A stretch of 64,000 nucleotides of DNA from Brachybacterium epidermidis. Lineage in GTDB: Bacteria > Actinomycetota > Actinomycetes > Actinomycetales > Dermabacteraceae. Below the pieces are notes generated by a model. That model was not told the DNA's origin. It was given only the letters and a program-made list of their open reading frames with translations, and did no database searches. The stretch lies in the NCBI RefSeq assembly GCF_015209585.1, contig NZ_JADEYR010000015.1, forward strand, positions 1 to 64,000, in the 5' to 3' direction. Positions 43,681 to 55,600 of the stretch are shown here, in pieces; the stretch's first letter is position 1, and every line of letters starts with the position of its first letter. The position numbers and the translations under genes are program-made.

Positions 43681-43754
43681 GGAGGCCCGGCCCCGCCCGG
43701 GAACGGGGGCTTTCCTCCTGTCGCGGCGCGGGGACCTTTGCCTAGTGTGGAGGC

Positions 43755-44174
43755 ATGCGCTTCTTCATCACCCTGGTCCTCAATCTCATCTGGCTGTTCA
43801 CCGCGGGGATCCCCCTGTTCCTCGGCTATCTGCTGGCCGGCGTGATCGCCTGCATCTTCATCGTCACCATCCCCTTCGGGGTGGCCTCGTTCAGGATCGC
43901 CGGCTTCGTGCTGTGGCCGTTCGGTCGCGAGGTCGTGGCCACCGGCCGCGGCAATGCGCTCAGTGGTGTCGGCAACGTGGTGTGGTTCCTGGTGGCCGGG
44001 CTGTGGCTGGCCATCGGGCACGTGCTCACCGCTGTGGCGCAGGCCGTAACCATCATCGGCATCCCCCTGGCGTGGGCGAACATCAAGCTGATCCCCGTGA
44101 CCTGCTTCCCCTTCGGCAAGCAGGTCGTCGACTCCAGCTCGCAGCGCGCGCGGATGTACCCCACCGCGCGCTGA
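43755..44174 (+). CDS. YccF-family membrane protein
   Basis: A 139-residue protein with two copies of the YccF (DUF307) motif. The first half is FITLVLNLIWLFTAGIPLFL with IVTIPFGVASFRIA and FVLWPFGREV. The second half repeats it with VGNVVWFLVAGLWLAIGHV, IIGIPLAWANIKL and CFPFGKQVV. Each half has two membrane helices. Function is unknown. Divergent from argS. Confidence 0.9.
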   Translation: MRFFITLVLNLIWLFTAGIPLFLGYLLAGVIACIFIVTIPFGVASFRIAGFVLWPFGREVVATGRGNALSGVGNVVWFLVAGLWLAIGHVLTAVAQAVTIIGIPLAWANIKLIPVTCFPFGKQVVDSSSQRARMYPTAR

Positions 44175-44265
44175 GCATCACTGCGTCGCCCCGGCGCGCC
44201 GCCGCGGGCGCCCGCCCGAGCCTCTCTAGACTCGTGCAGGCAGGACCGACAGAGGAAGAGGGTTC

Positions 44266-46140
44266 ATGGCGGGGGAGCGCGAACGCGGCACGGCGGGGGA
44301 TTCCGATTGGATCTTCGCATCCGACGACCCCCACACCCTTCCCACCGAGCAGCTGCCTGACCGCGCTGCCTTCGACCGCTACGCCGCCCCGCTGCTGGAG
44401 CGCAAGCGGGCCGAACGTGCTGAGGCCCTGAAGGAACAGCTGGCCCAGCGTGACTCGGGAGCGGCCTCCACTGTTCGAGCCTCGTCCGAGGCGGCCTCGT
44501 CTGACGGCGTCTCGCAGAGCCCCCCGCTCCACGACGGCGGCACGCCCGCCGCGGCACCCCGCTCACCGCTGACCCCTGGCCCGGCCGCGCGTCCGCGGCC
44601 CGAGGCGCGCCCCTGGCCCGACGCGCCGGCAGCCCCCGATCGCCGGCGCACGCTCGACTGGGACCTGGACACCGAGGAGCGCGAGACACCCGGCGCGGGA
44701 CCAGGCATGGACGAACCCGTGCTGCCCTCGCGGACCGTCTCCTACGCCCGCTCCGGCACCACCCCGAACGTCGAGGACGGCGCCGCCGGAGGCATCGAGG
44801 TGCCCGAGCGGTTCCGCGAGCTCGGCGTGTTCGACGCCCTGCGCGATCTGCTGGCGCTGGTATGCCTGGTCACCGCGCTGACCACCACTTTCACCTACGC
44901 CCCGGTACCGATGCTGGGCATGGCTGGGAAGATCTCCATCGGCATCGGCCTGGCCGCGCTGATCGCCGTGCACCTGCTGCGGTGGGTCCCCGCCCGCCCG
45001 CCGCTGGCGGTGGTGCGCGCGGTGCGGGTGATCGGCCTGCTGCCCGCCTTGGCGGTCCCGCTGGTCGTGGTGGCCGTGGACCTCGTCGTCTCCCTGCCGC
45101 GGCTGTTCTCCTCCCTGCCCGACGGGCCCCCCGTTGGTATCGGGGTGGGCGTACCGCTGCTGCTGCTGGGCGCGATCGTCGGCATCGAACCGCGCCGTCA
45201 CGAGGGCTACCTCCCCCATCACGTGGCCCGCAACCGCGCCCGCCTGCTGGTGCTGGGCATCGGGGTGGCCGCCGCCGCGGCACTGCTGCTGGCACTGGTG
45301 ATGATCGTCGGCAGGCTGTTCACCACCGGTTGGGGCTTCTCGGTGATGGTGTTCGCCGATGCCCTGATCTCCGCCCTGCTGCTGGCGATCGTGTTCGCTG
45401 CGGTGTGGCGGCGGGACCGCTCCTGGATCGTGTTCTCGGTGGCCGCGGTGGCCGGCCTGGTGGCCTGCGCCCTGGCCGACAACACCCTGCGCCTCCAGTT
45501 CGCCGCCCCGCTCAGCTTCGCCACCGGCTTCGTGTACCTGCCGCCGCTGTTCGCCGCGTTCGGGGTGATGATCTCCCGCTCGTTCATCCGCACCATCCCG
45601 ATCTCCTTCCGGCGCGCCGACTGGCTGGTGTACACGGTGCGCGTGTTCGAGTTCAGCGTGCTGATGCACGCTGCCGCAGTGATCTGGCACCTGCTGGCCG
45701 CGATCGCCTCGCCCACGGGCGTGACCCGGGGCGGTCCTGTGCTGCACCTGCTGGACGCCGTGGTGTGCGCCTGTTTCGTGGCGGTGTCGATCTTCGCCCG
45801 GCGCGCCCTGTTGGAGCGCCGCGCCGAGGTGGCCCGCGCCAGCGGTGTGATGGCCGGGGCCGTGCTGGTGGTGGTGGGCTTCCTGGACATCATCGTGAAC
45901 TCCGTGGCCACCGGTGCCGGCTCCGGCCTGCTCACCGGGGGCGTGGCTCTGACCACCGGCATCGCCGCCGTGCTGATGCTCACCGTCCCCGCCCCGGTGC
46001 GCGACGAGTTCGGCGCACCGGACCTCACCCGCATGTTCGCCGACTTCCGCATGCGCGACACCCGCCGCGCCTCTCTGCTGGACCAGGTGCCCGACGTCAA
46101 CGCCGAGCGCGCCCGCAGGAAGACCTTCCCCGGCGGGTGA
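44266..46140 (+). CDS. Large multi-pass membrane protein with disordered N-terminus, unknown function
   Basis: A 624-residue protein. Residues 1-190 are soluble, highly charged and Pro/Ala-rich with a helical stretch LLERKRAERAEALKEQLAQR. Residues about 190-590 hold some eleven hydrophobic helices (VCLVTALTTTFTYAPVP, VRVIGLLPALAVPLVVVAVD, LLLALVMIVGRLFTTG and others). A basic tail NAERARRKTFPGG ends it. I do not recognise transporter or enzyme signatures. The ATG at 44266 follows AGAGGAAGAGG. It precedes the nucleobase permease on the same strand. Confidence 0.75.
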   Translation: MAGERERGTAGDSDWIFASDDPHTLPTEQLPDRAAFDRYAAPLLERKRAERAEALKEQLAQRDSGAASTVRASSEAASSDGVSQSPPLHDGGTPAAAPRSPLTPGPAARPRPEARPWPDAPAAPDRRRTLDWDLDTEERETPGAGPGMDEPVLPSRTVSYARSGTTPNVEDGAAGGIEVPERFRELGVFDALRDLLALVCLVTALTTTFTYAPVPMLGMAGKISIGIGLAALIAVHLLRWVPARPPLAVVRAVRVIGLLPALAVPLVVVAVDLVVSLPRLFSSLPDGPPVGIGVGVPLLLLGAIVGIEPRRHEGYLPHHVARNRARLLVLGIGVAAAAALLLALVMIVGRLFTTGWGFSVMVFADALISALLLAIVFAAVWRRDRSWIVFSVAAVAGLVACALADNTLRLQFAAPLSFATGFVYLPPLFAAFGVMISRSFIRTIPISFRRADWLVYTVRVFEFSVLMHAAAVIWHLLAAIASPTGVTRGGPVLHLLDAVVCACFVAVSIFARRALLERRAEVARASGVMAGAVLVVVGFLDIIVNSVATGAGSGLLTGGVALTTGIAAVLMLTVPAPVRDEFGAPDLTRMFADFRMRDTRRASLLDQVPDVNAERARRKTFPGG

Positions 46141-46256
46141 GCCAGGGACGGCAAGGTCGCTCCTGCCAGGCCGAAACCGCCCGGGCCGCCTGCCGTCCCT
46201 GCCCCGACCCCCATCACTCCTCCCGATCCCCACCCCGCTCACATCCCTGGAGAGCC

Positions 46257-47614
46257 ATGCCGCTCTGGACCCTGCACGGCAACGGCCGCACCGTCGCCCC
46301 CGCCGCCATCGTCAAGCCCGAGGAGCGCCTGGCCTGGCCGGTGACCATCGGCATCGGCGCCCAGCACGTGATCGCCATGTTCGGCGCCACCTTCCTGGTG
46401 CCCCTGCTCACCGGGTTCCCACCCTCGACCACCCTGCTGTTCAGCGGCATCGGCACCCTGCTGTTCCTGGTGATCACCCGCAACCGGGTGCCCAGCTACC
46501 TGGGCTCCTCCTTCGCGTTCATCGCGCCGGTCGTGGCCTCCACCGAGGCCGATTCCATGGGCGCGGCCCTGGGCGGGGTGATGGTCACCGGCATCCTGCT
46601 GGCCCTGCTGGGCCTGCTGGTCGCCCGCATCGGCACAGCACCGTCTGGATCGGTGTGCTGATGCCGCCGGTGGTGATGGGATCGATCGTCGCGCTGATCG
46701 GCTTCAACCTGGCCCCGACCGCGTACGACAACTTCAAGCAGTCCGCCGTCACCGCCACTATCACCCTGTTCGCCGTGGTGCTGTGCACCGCTGTGTTCAA
46801 GGGCCTGCTGGGTCGCATCTCGGTGCTGGTGGGCGTGCTGGTGGGGTACCTGGTCGCGGTGCTGCGGGGCGAGGTGGACTTCACCCCCGTGGCTGAGGCC
46901 CCCTGGATCGGCCTGCCGCAGTTCCACCACCCCGAGTTCAACCTCGCGCTGCTGCCGATGTTCCTGCCGGTGATCCTGGTGCTGCTGGCCGAGAACGTGG
47001 GTCATGTGACCAGCGTGGGCCTGATGACCGGTCGCAACCTCGACCACATGGTGGGCCGCACCCTGTTCGCCGACGGCGCTGCCACCGCCCTGTCCGCTGG
47101 GTTCGGCGGCTCACCCACCACTACCTACGGCGAGAACATCGGCGTCATGAGCGCTACCCGCGTGTACTCCACCGCCGCCTACTGGGTGGCCGGGACCGTC
47201 GCGATCCTGCTGTCGCTGTCCCCGAAGGTGGGCGCGGCGATCTTCACCATCCCGCCCGGTGTGCTGGGCGGCGTCACCTTCGTGCTGTACGGCCTGATCG
47301 GCATCATCGGCGTGCGCATGTGGGTGGACGGCAAGGTGGACTTCTCCAAGCCCAAGAACCAGTTCACCGCCGGTGTGGCCCTGGTGGTGGGCATCGCCAA
47401 TGTGACCTGGGAGATCGAGGGCATCCAGCTCACGGGCATCGCGCTGGGCACAGTGGCTGCACTGCTGGTGTACCACCTGATGGCCGGCATCGGCCGCGCC
47501 ACCGGCACCGACACCGAACCTGGCGGGCCCATGCAGGTGGACGATCCCGTGCAGGGGGAGGGCCCCGTGCAGGTGGACGATCCCGTGCAGGGGGAGGATC
47601 CCCATAGGAGCTGA
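46257..47614 (+). pseudogene. Uracil/xanthine permease (NCS2 family), frameshifted
   Basis: From ATG 46257 the N-terminus MPLWTLHGNGRTVAPAAIV, LVPLLTGFPPSTTLLFSGIG and FAFIAPVVASTEADSMGAAL matches UraA-type permeases. At about 46640, after LLVARIGTA, the frame is lost and ends at TGA. The following frame supplies TVWIGVLMPPVVMGSIVALIG and the rest, including the NCS2 signature FGGSPTTTYGENIGV. One extra base near 46640 would give a complete 452-residue protein. Either a pseudogene or a sequence error. The C-terminus ends in a duplicated 12-residue acidic repeat. Confidence 0.85.
47531..47602 (+). repeat. 36-bp direct repeat at the end of the permease gene
   Basis: Two adjacent copies of a 36-bp unit starting TGCAGGTGGACGATCCC, 36 bp apart (47532 and 47568). 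They encode the repeated tail QVDDPVQGEGPV / QVDDPVQGEDPH. Confidence 0.85.
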
Positions 47615-47854
47615 CGACTCCGGGGGGCTGCGGTGGCCCCGGGGGCGCGGCGGCCGGTGCTGGCCCGGGCCGCACCTGGCAGCTCGCATCCCTCGCCTCG
47701 TGCTCGCGCCCGGCCCGCATGGCCTCTGCTCCAGGAGACCGACCGGTCGAGGCGAGGGCCTTTCCTTCCGGGCGCTCAGGATCCCTGCGTAGGTTGGAGG
47801 AGTCCACGCACGCCCACTCGTCGCGCAGCGCGTGACCCCACGAGGGAGAAACCC

Positions 47855-49501
47855 ATGAGAGTCGCCGTCGTCGGTGCCACCGGGAACGTCGGAACCGCAG
47901 TCCTCACGGCCCTGCACGAACGCCCGGAGGTCTCCTCCGTACTGGGCATCGCCCGGCGCATGCCCGACCAGGGCGCCGAGCCCTACGCCCAGGCCGACTG
48001 GGCCTCGATCGACATCGGTGCCGCCGTCAAGGCGCCCGAGGCGATCGCCCACCTGACGAAGGCGTTCGCGGATGTCGACGCCGTCATCCACCTGGCCTGG
48101 CTGATCCAGCCCAACTCCAAGCGGGACCTGCTGCACCGCGTCAACGTGGAGGGCACCCGCAACGTGGCTCGCGCTGCCGCCGCCGCGGGCGTGGACACTC
48201 TGGTGGTGGCCTCCTCCGTGGGTGCCTACTCGCCCTCCCCGGGCCTGGAGGTGCGGGACGAGAGCTGGGAGACCGGAGGGATCTCCACCTCGCACTACAG
48301 CGTCGACAAGGCCGCCCAGGAGCGCGTGCTGGACGAGTTCGAGGCCGAGCACCCCGAGGTGACCGTGACCCGGCTGCGCCCCGCACTGATCTTCTCGGCC
48401 GCCGCGGCATCCGAGATCCAGCGCTACTTCCTGGGCTCCTGGATGCCCGTGCAGGCGCTCAAGGCCGGTCGGCCCCCGCTGCTGCCGCTCCCGCAGGGCC
48501 TGCGCATCCAGGCCGTCCACGCCGATGACATGGGCGCCGCCTACGCGGCCGCCGCCGTGGCCGGCGTCAAGGGTGCCTTCAACATCTGCGCCGACGACGT
48601 GCTCGGCGTGCAGGACCTGGCCGACATCGTCGGCGACGGCAAGAAGGTGCGGCCCGTGGAGCTGCCGCCGTCGATGGTCCGCACAGCGATGTCGGCCGGG
48701 CACCTCACCGGACTGGTCGCGGCCGACCCGGGATGGCTCGACATGGGCATGAACGTCCCGGTGATGGACAACGCCCGGGCCAAGGCAGAGCTGGGTTGGA
48801 AGCCCACCCGCACCGCAGCCGATGCCGTCGCCGAACTGCTGGGAGGGATGATCGAAGGCACCGGAGCCGATTCGGTGCCGATGCGCCCCCGTGATGCCGG
48901 CGGGGGCTCCCTTCCCGTCTCGGCCGTTCCCGGCGGGGCGGATGCCGGGGAGGGTGCCTCGGCCGGAAAGCGCTCGCCGAGGATCTCCGAGGACGTCGAC
49001 CGGGACCTGCTGAACCTGTACATCTCCGACCACCTCACCGGGGCCACTGCCGGGATGTCCCGCATCGAGCGGATGGCCGAGGCCAACGTGGACACCCCCG
49101 TGTTCGCCGAGCTCTCGATGCTGGCCCACGAGATCCGCAACGAGCACCGGTTCCTCGAACAGCTGCTGGAGGACCTCGGCTTCAAGCAGCTCCCGCACCG
49201 GCAGGCCGCCGCCTGGGTGGGGGAGAAGGCCGCACGGCTCAAGAACAACGGTCGTCTCGTCAAGCGCTCGCCGATGACGCTGGTGCTGGAGGCCGAGCTG
49301 ATGCGCAGCGCCGTGATCGGGAAGAAGGGCGGCTGGGAGAGCCTGCGGGACAACGCCCAGCTGCTGGGCCTGGACAAGCAGGTGTTCGCCGATCTGGTGG
49401 ACAACGTGGACCGGCAGGTCGCGGTGCTGGACCAGGTGCACGCCTACGCGCGCCGCCGCGCCTTCCGCACAGACCTGGAGACCTTCACCCCGCAGGACTG
49501 A
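47855..49501 (+). CDS. Fusion of an NAD-dependent epimerase/dehydratase and a ferritin-like domain
   Basis: A 548-residue two-part protein. Residues 1-340 are an extended SDR: MRVAVVGATGNVGTAVLTAL (GxxGxxG), VIHLAWLIQP, VNVEGTRNVARAAAAAG and the catalytic pair YSVDK. After a Gly/Ala/Ser linker (about 345-385) residues 385-548 form an all-helical domain with YISDHLTGATAGMSRIERM, HEIRNEHRFLEQLLEDLG and RLKNNGRLVKRSPMTL. This matches a stand-alone actinobacterial family that looks ferritin/hemerythrin-like. A redox role is plausible; substrates are unknown. The ATG follows GAGGGAGAAACCC. It ends before the strong hairpin at 49593. Confidence 0.8.
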   Translation: MRVAVVGATGNVGTAVLTALHERPEVSSVLGIARRMPDQGAEPYAQADWASIDIGAAVKAPEAIAHLTKAFADVDAVIHLAWLIQPNSKRDLLHRVNVEGTRNVARAAAAAGVDTLVVASSVGAYSPSPGLEVRDESWETGGISTSHYSVDKAAQERVLDEFEAEHPEVTVTRLRPALIFSAAAASEIQRYFLGSWMPVQALKAGRPPLLPLPQGLRIQAVHADDMGAAYAAAAVAGVKGAFNICADDVLGVQDLADIVGDGKKVRPVELPPSMVRTAMSAGHLTGLVAADPGWLDMGMNVPVMDNARAKAELGWKPTRTAADAVAELLGGMIEGTGADSVPMRPRDAGGGSLPVSAVPGGADAGEGASAGKRSPRISEDVDRDLLNLYISDHLTGATAGMSRIERMAEANVDTPVFAELSMLAHEIRNEHRFLEQLLEDLGFKQLPHRQAAAWVGEKAARLKNNGRLVKRSPMTLVLEAELMRSAVIGKKGGWESLRDNAQLLGLDKQVFADLVDNVDRQVAVLDQVHAYARRRAFRTDLETFTPQD

Positions 49502-49592
49502 GCCGCCACGGCCGCCGGTTCGTCCCAGGGTGAACGCCTGCACGTCGCCGACCGTGAGGCACGAAGCACAGCGATGTGCTGAGGACTGAACG

Positions 49593-49640
49593 ACGGATCC
49601 CCCGGTTCCCTCGATCGAGCGAGGGAACCGGGGGATCCGT
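49593..49640. terminator. Perfect 21-bp hairpin terminator between convergent genes
   Basis: Arms 49593-49613 and 49620-49640 are exact complements (left arm begins ACGGATCCCCCGGTTCCC) around the six-base loop ATCGAG. It lies between the SDR fusion and the amylase-pullulanase gene, which converge. Stem length and purity strongly suggest a bidirectional terminator although no U-tract follows. Confidence 0.85.
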
Positions 49641-49652
49641 GTGTGGGGTGTG

Positions 49653-52600
49653 TCAGGCCGCCCGGCGCTTCCAGGCGGTGAGCCCACCACCCACGGCGAT
49701 CAGTGCGGCTGCCGCCAGCACGTAGCCCCACGCGTCCGTGCCGGTGCGGGCCAGCGGACCGCGATCACGATCTGCACGGCCAGGATCGCCGGCTTTCCCC
49801 GGGTCGCCTGGCTCTCCGGGCTCACCCGGTTCCTCGGGCTGGCCGGGCTGACCCGGTTCCCCGGGCTCTCCGGGCTGGCCGGGCTGGCCGGGATCTCCGG
49901 GCTGGCCGGGTTCTCCGGGCTGGCCGGGCTCGCCGGGTTCACCAGGTTCGCCGGGTTCACCGGGCTGGCCGGGTTCACCGGGCTCACCGGGTTCACCGGG
50001 TTCACCGGGCTCACCGGGCTCACCGGGGTCACTGGGCTCACCGGGCTCACCGGGGTCACCGGGTTGGCCAGGCTCACCGGGCTCACCGGGCTCACCCGGC
50101 GCCGTATCCTGCGGGGCCACGAACACGGCCACCGTGTGCGCCGGCACCGTCACCGTGCCCGTCGAGGCCTCCCAGGTGGACTCCTTGACCACCGGGTCGA
50201 CGCCCTCGGCCTGCACCTCATGCAGCGAGTACTCCAGTCCCGCCATGCCGTCGACCTGCTCGGTGATCGGCTCGTCGGAGGCGTTGAAGACCGTGACCAG
50301 ACCGTCCAGGGCCGGGTCGGCGTCAGCCCCCACGGTGTCGTCGATCCGCATCACCAGCAGGCCCGGCGTGGCATCCGCACCGGCATTGGGGAAGCTGACC
50401 TTCTGGTGGATCAGCTCCGCCTCGCCCAGCGTGAACAGGTTCGTCGAGGAGCGCAGCCGCAGCAGGTCCAGCGTCACCTCCGAGCTGAACTCGATGTCCG
50501 CCGGGGAAGGAGTCTTGGCCGGGTCCTCCAGCATCGGCACCATCAGGTCCCACGCCTCGCCGTTCTTGCCCTCCGGCGGCAGGCCCCGGCCGTAGCCGTT
50601 GTCCTGCATCGTCCAGTCGATCACGTTGAAGTGATCCCCGGAGTCGTAGGAGTCGCGATCCAGCGACTTCGAGCGCATCAGATCGGTGCCGCCCGCCCAG
50701 AACGACGGGGACTGGCCCAGCGTCACCGTGGCCAGGGACAGGGTGTTCATCCGGCCCCTCACCTCCATCGACGCATCCTGCGGCAGCTTCCACACGTTGA
50801 GGTCGTACAGCGCCTCGTTGTCGTGGGCGTCCACGTAGTTCACCGACTCCTCCGGACGCGAGGTGAACCCGGCCGCAGACCCGTTGTAGTCCAGCTGGTC
50901 ACCACGCAGCACCTCACCGCTGGAGGACTCCAGCTCGAAGTCCTTCAGGCTGCCGGCCAGGCCCAGACGGATCAGGTCGGTGCGGTGCAGCAGATCCGCC
51001 CGCTGATCCTCCTCCGACAGCTCGGAGAACCCGTTGGGCATCGTGTACTGGCCGTTGCCGAAGCCCTGCATGGTGCGCTTGTCGGTGTCGAAGGGACTGC
51101 CGCCGTGCACCGCATCGCGCAGACGATCGTTGAACGCACCGATCGAGGTGCCGTCCAACTGCCCTTGCGTGGCCTGCGTGAACCGGGCGTTGTTCTCGAT
51201 CTCGCCGAAGTTCCAGCCCTCGCCGTACAGATAGATGCCGGAGCCGTCGATGCCGTCGGCCTCCAGGGTCAGCTCGTCCAGGGCGGCCCGCACCTCCTCC
51301 ATGTTCTCGCGGGAGTGGTGGCCCATCAGGTCGAAGCGGAAGCCGTCCACCCCGTAGTGGCGGGCCCAAAGCACGGTGGAGTCCACCATGATGCGGCCGG
51401 CCATCTCGTTCTCGGTGGCGAGGTTCGAGCAGCAGGTGGAGGTCTCCACCGCGCCCTGCAGGCTCAACCGGTGGTAGTACCCGGGCACCACCTTGTCCAG
51501 CACCGAGCGATCGGCCTGACCATGAGCGGCGGTGTGGTTGTACACCTTGTCCAGCACCACCTGCAGGCCCATCCGGTGCAGCTCACCGACCATGGAGCGG
51601 AACTCCGCGGGGCGGGCACCGCCCACCTGGTTCCCGGCGGTCGCGTAGGAGCCCTCCGGGGTCTGGTAGTGGTACGGGTCGTAGCCCCAGTTGTACGGGT
51701 CCTGATCCGCGACCTCCGCGATCGCCGCCTGCTGGTCCGGGGAGGCCGGGCCCGCGTCGGGGATCTCCGGCTGCACCTGAGCGGAGCGGTCCTCCTCGAT
51801 GGTGGCGATGTCGAAGGTGGGCAGCAGGTGAACCGTGGTCACGCCCGCATCGGAGAGCTCCTGCAGGCGCGCCGACCCGGCCGAGTCCGGGTGCCCGAAC
51901 GCCGCGTAGGTGCCGCGCACCTCCTCCGGCAGGCCCTGGTCCCCGGCGGAGAAGTCCCGCATGTGCAGCTCATAGATGGTCTGGTCGGCGAACTGCTCGA
52001 CCTGCGGGGCGGGAGTGTCCGTCCACCCCTGCGGGGCCCAGCGCTCGTCGTCCAGGTCCACCATCACCGACTGCTGCGAGTTCAGCGTCAGCCCCACGGA
52101 GTACGGATCGGTCACCACGTTGGTGACCGCCTCTCCCTCGGCGGGGACGTACACGTCCACCGCGAAGGTGTAGGCGCGGTCCTCCCAGCCGGGCTCACCG
52201 GTGATGGTCCACACGCCGCCCTCGCCGCGCTCCATCGGCAGCACCTCGGCGCCCTCCGGGGCGGCGGCACGGGCCGACGGGCCGGCCGCCTCCGTCACCG
52301 GTGCCGGGGACAGCTGCAGGTCCACGCTCTTGGCGGTGGGTGCCCACAGCGTCACGGTCGGGGTGCCGGCCTCGTCGAACACCACGCCGAGCTCGTGAGC
52401 GTCGGCGTCCTCGGCGTACAGCGCATCCAGAACGCCCGGGATCTGCAGACCGGTCATCACCTCGATGCCGTCGGCCCCGATCTGGACCACGGCCAGCTCG
52501 CCGGTGAGGGCCTGCTCGAGCGCGTCGCGGTCCACACCGGAGAGGTCCAGCGCCAGGAAGTCGCCGAGATGGCCGCGGCCCTCCAGCTCCGCCTCGTCCA

Positions 52601-55600
52601 GGCCGCCGTCGCGCAGGGCCAGCTCACCGAGCTGCTGCCCGCCGGTGACCGCGCCGTCGGCCACCGTGAGCCCACCCTCGGGGGCGGACCACAGCTGCCA
52701 GCTGGTGGTGGCCGGATCGCTGACCCGGTCGGCGGGCCAGGCGATGGTGTCGGCATCCACGAAGTGCGCCAGCTGCTGGCCGGAGCCCGCCACCAGCGGA
52801 TCCTCCGACTCGATGGTGAGCACGTGGGTGGCCAGGTCGTAGGAGAAGGTCACGACCTTCCCCTCCTGGGTGGAGAAGGAGTAGTGGGCGCCGCCGCGCG
52901 CACCGTCCCCCCCGTAGTTCTCGTCCCAGGAGCCGCCGTGGGCCGCCTTCACCTCGTAGCTGCCGGTGGGCAGGGCATCGGTGGTGAAGGTGTACACGCC
53001 GTCCCCGTCACCGTCCTGCATCCAGGTGGCCATGCAGGAGGGCATCCAGTCCTCGGTGCAGCCCAGGGCCGCGTTGAACGAACCGGGAAGGGTCACGAAG
53101 GGACCATCGGCGCTGGACTGGACGATGTGGGTGACCGGGTCGTACCAGAAGGTGACCGGCCCGCCCTCGTGCGTGTAGGAGATGTTCTCCCCACCGGGCA
53201 CACCGCCCGCACCGTAGTTCTCGTCCCAGGAGCCGCCGTGGGCGACCTTGAACTCGTAGGTCCCGGCGGGGATGTCGAAGGTGCCGGTGTACTTCCCGGA
53301 GGCCGCGTCCAAGGTCAGCTGGGCGGACTCGCAGTCCGGCTGCCAGTCGCCCGCGCAGCCCATCGCCGCGTTGTGGGAGCCCGGCAGCGTGATCGACTCC
53401 GCGTCAATCCCGCCGGGCCCCTCGGCCGGGCCGGCAGCGGAGAGATCCGCGCCCACCACCGCAGTGGTGGAGGCCGCCACGCGGGAGCCGCTCGCATCGG
53501 TGGAGACCGCGCGGTACTCGATCACGGTGCCGGTGTCCAGGCCGCGCACGTCGTGGAACACCCGCGGGGTGTCGTCCTCAGCGGTGCCCAGCGGCGTCCA
53601 CGCCACCTCACCGGCGATCCGGTAGCTGAAGGAGGTCTCCGCCCAGCGGTCCGCAGCGATCTGCGCGCTGATCGGGGCCAGACCCTCCACCGCACCGCCC
53701 TGGGCGGGGGTGAGGGTGATCGCCTGCGCCTCACCGGCAGCGGCGACCGGGGCATCGGCCACCAGCACCACCGCCGACAGCGACGGCACGGTCAGCTCCA
53801 CGGTGCCGTCCGCCCCGGCGGTGACGGGGGCGTGGTCACCGTGCAGCACCGAGTAGCTGGCGCCCGGGGTGAGGGTGGTGAGCGTGACGGTGCTGGCGGA
53901 GCCGGCATTGTTCAGCGCCACCAGGTGCTCGACCTTCTCCTCGCGGTCCACGCGGGAGAAGGCGTACACGCCGGGGCCGCCCTCGGCGTACAGCTCGATC
54001 TGCGCCCCGGTGGACAGCGCCGGGGTGGAATTGCGCAGCGTGGCCAGCTCGCTGATGAGCGGATACAGCTGCGCGCCGGTGTCGAAGTGGTCGCCGGACC
54101 CGTAGGGCGAGCCGTCGATCAGGGTGTCGTCCAGGTAGGACGGGGTGCGGCTGGGGAACATCGACTGGCGGGCATCCTTGTCGTTGCCATCGCCCACGAA
54201 GCCCTGCTCGTCGCCGTAGTAGATCACCGGCTGGCCGCGCGTCAGCAGCATCGTGGTGTGCGCGAAGGCGGCGCGCTCATCGAGCCGGCCGGAGTCCCGC
54301 AGCAGGTAGCCGATGCGCCCCATGTCGTGATTGCCCACGAAGGTGGGCAGGTCCGCGGCGGAGGAGGTGGGGGTGATGTAGTGGTCGTCGGCGTCGAACA
54401 GGGCCGCCATGCCCTGCGCGGTGTAGCCGCGCGCCCAGTTGGTGCTCGCCGACTGGTAGGCGAAGTCCAGCACCGAGTCCATGTCGGTGTCCCGCACGTA
54501 GGGGGACAGCAGGCGCGCATCGGCGTCGTACACCTCGCCGAAGGTGAAGAACTCCTCGCCCGCCGGGGTGGAGCCCTGGTGAGCGGCCATCGTGCTGGTG
54601 AAGGACTCCCAGAACCCGAAGTCCACGTGCTTGACGGTGTCGATGCGGAAGCCGTCGATCCCGAAGTCCATCCACGTGGTGTAGATGTCCTCCATCAGGG
54701 CCAGCACCCGCGGGTCCTCGGTCATCACGTCGTCCAGACCGTCGAAGTCGCCGTGGGTGACCGATTCTCCCTCCCACGTCGAGTTGCCGCGGTTGTGATA
54801 CATGGTGACGTCGTTGAGCGCCTCCGGCACCATCACCGTGTTCTCCTCGCTGCGCACCGGGGTGTACGGGAAGGAGGTCTGCGGGTCGAAGGTGGGGAAG
54901 TCGGGGGACTGCGCCACCTGGGCGAGGTCCACCGGGTTGCCGTCGGCGTCGCGGTACGGGGAGGTGGCCTGGTCGATGTACCCGTACTCGCCCTCCTCGT
55001 AGTCGATGAGGTCCGCGGTGTGGTTGACGATGATGTCGAAGTACACCTTGATGCCGCGCGAATGGGCGTCGTCGATCAGGGCCTTCAGCTCGTCGTTGGT
55101 TCCCAGGTGCGGGTCGATGGTGGTGAAGTCGGTGACCCAGTAGCCGTGGTAGCCGGCGCTGGCGTTCTCGCCCTCGCCCTGGACGGGGTTGTTCTTGAAC
55201 GAGGGGGTCAGCCAGATGGCCGTCATCCCCAGGTCCTCGATGTAGTCCAGCTTGGAGTGCAGGCCGGCGATGTCACCGCCCTGGTAGAAGCCCTTGTCGG
55301 CCGGATCGAAGCCATGCTCCAGGCGGCCGCCCTCGATGCCACCGGTGTCGTTGGAGGAGTCACCGTTCTCGAAGCGATCGGTGAGCACGAAGTAGAAGGT
55401 CTGCCCGGCGCCGGGGTGGCGGTGGGGCGCCGCTGCGAGCGCGGCGTCGTCTTCGGTGTACTCACCAGGCTGCTCGGGCAGGGCGATGGAGAGCCGGCTG
55501 GTGGCCTCGTCGAACTGGAAGCGCACCGTGGTGGGGGCGGCGAAGGCCAGCGGGATGTTCTGCTCCCCGCCGTCCAGGCCGTAGGCCTCGTCCCAGGAGC

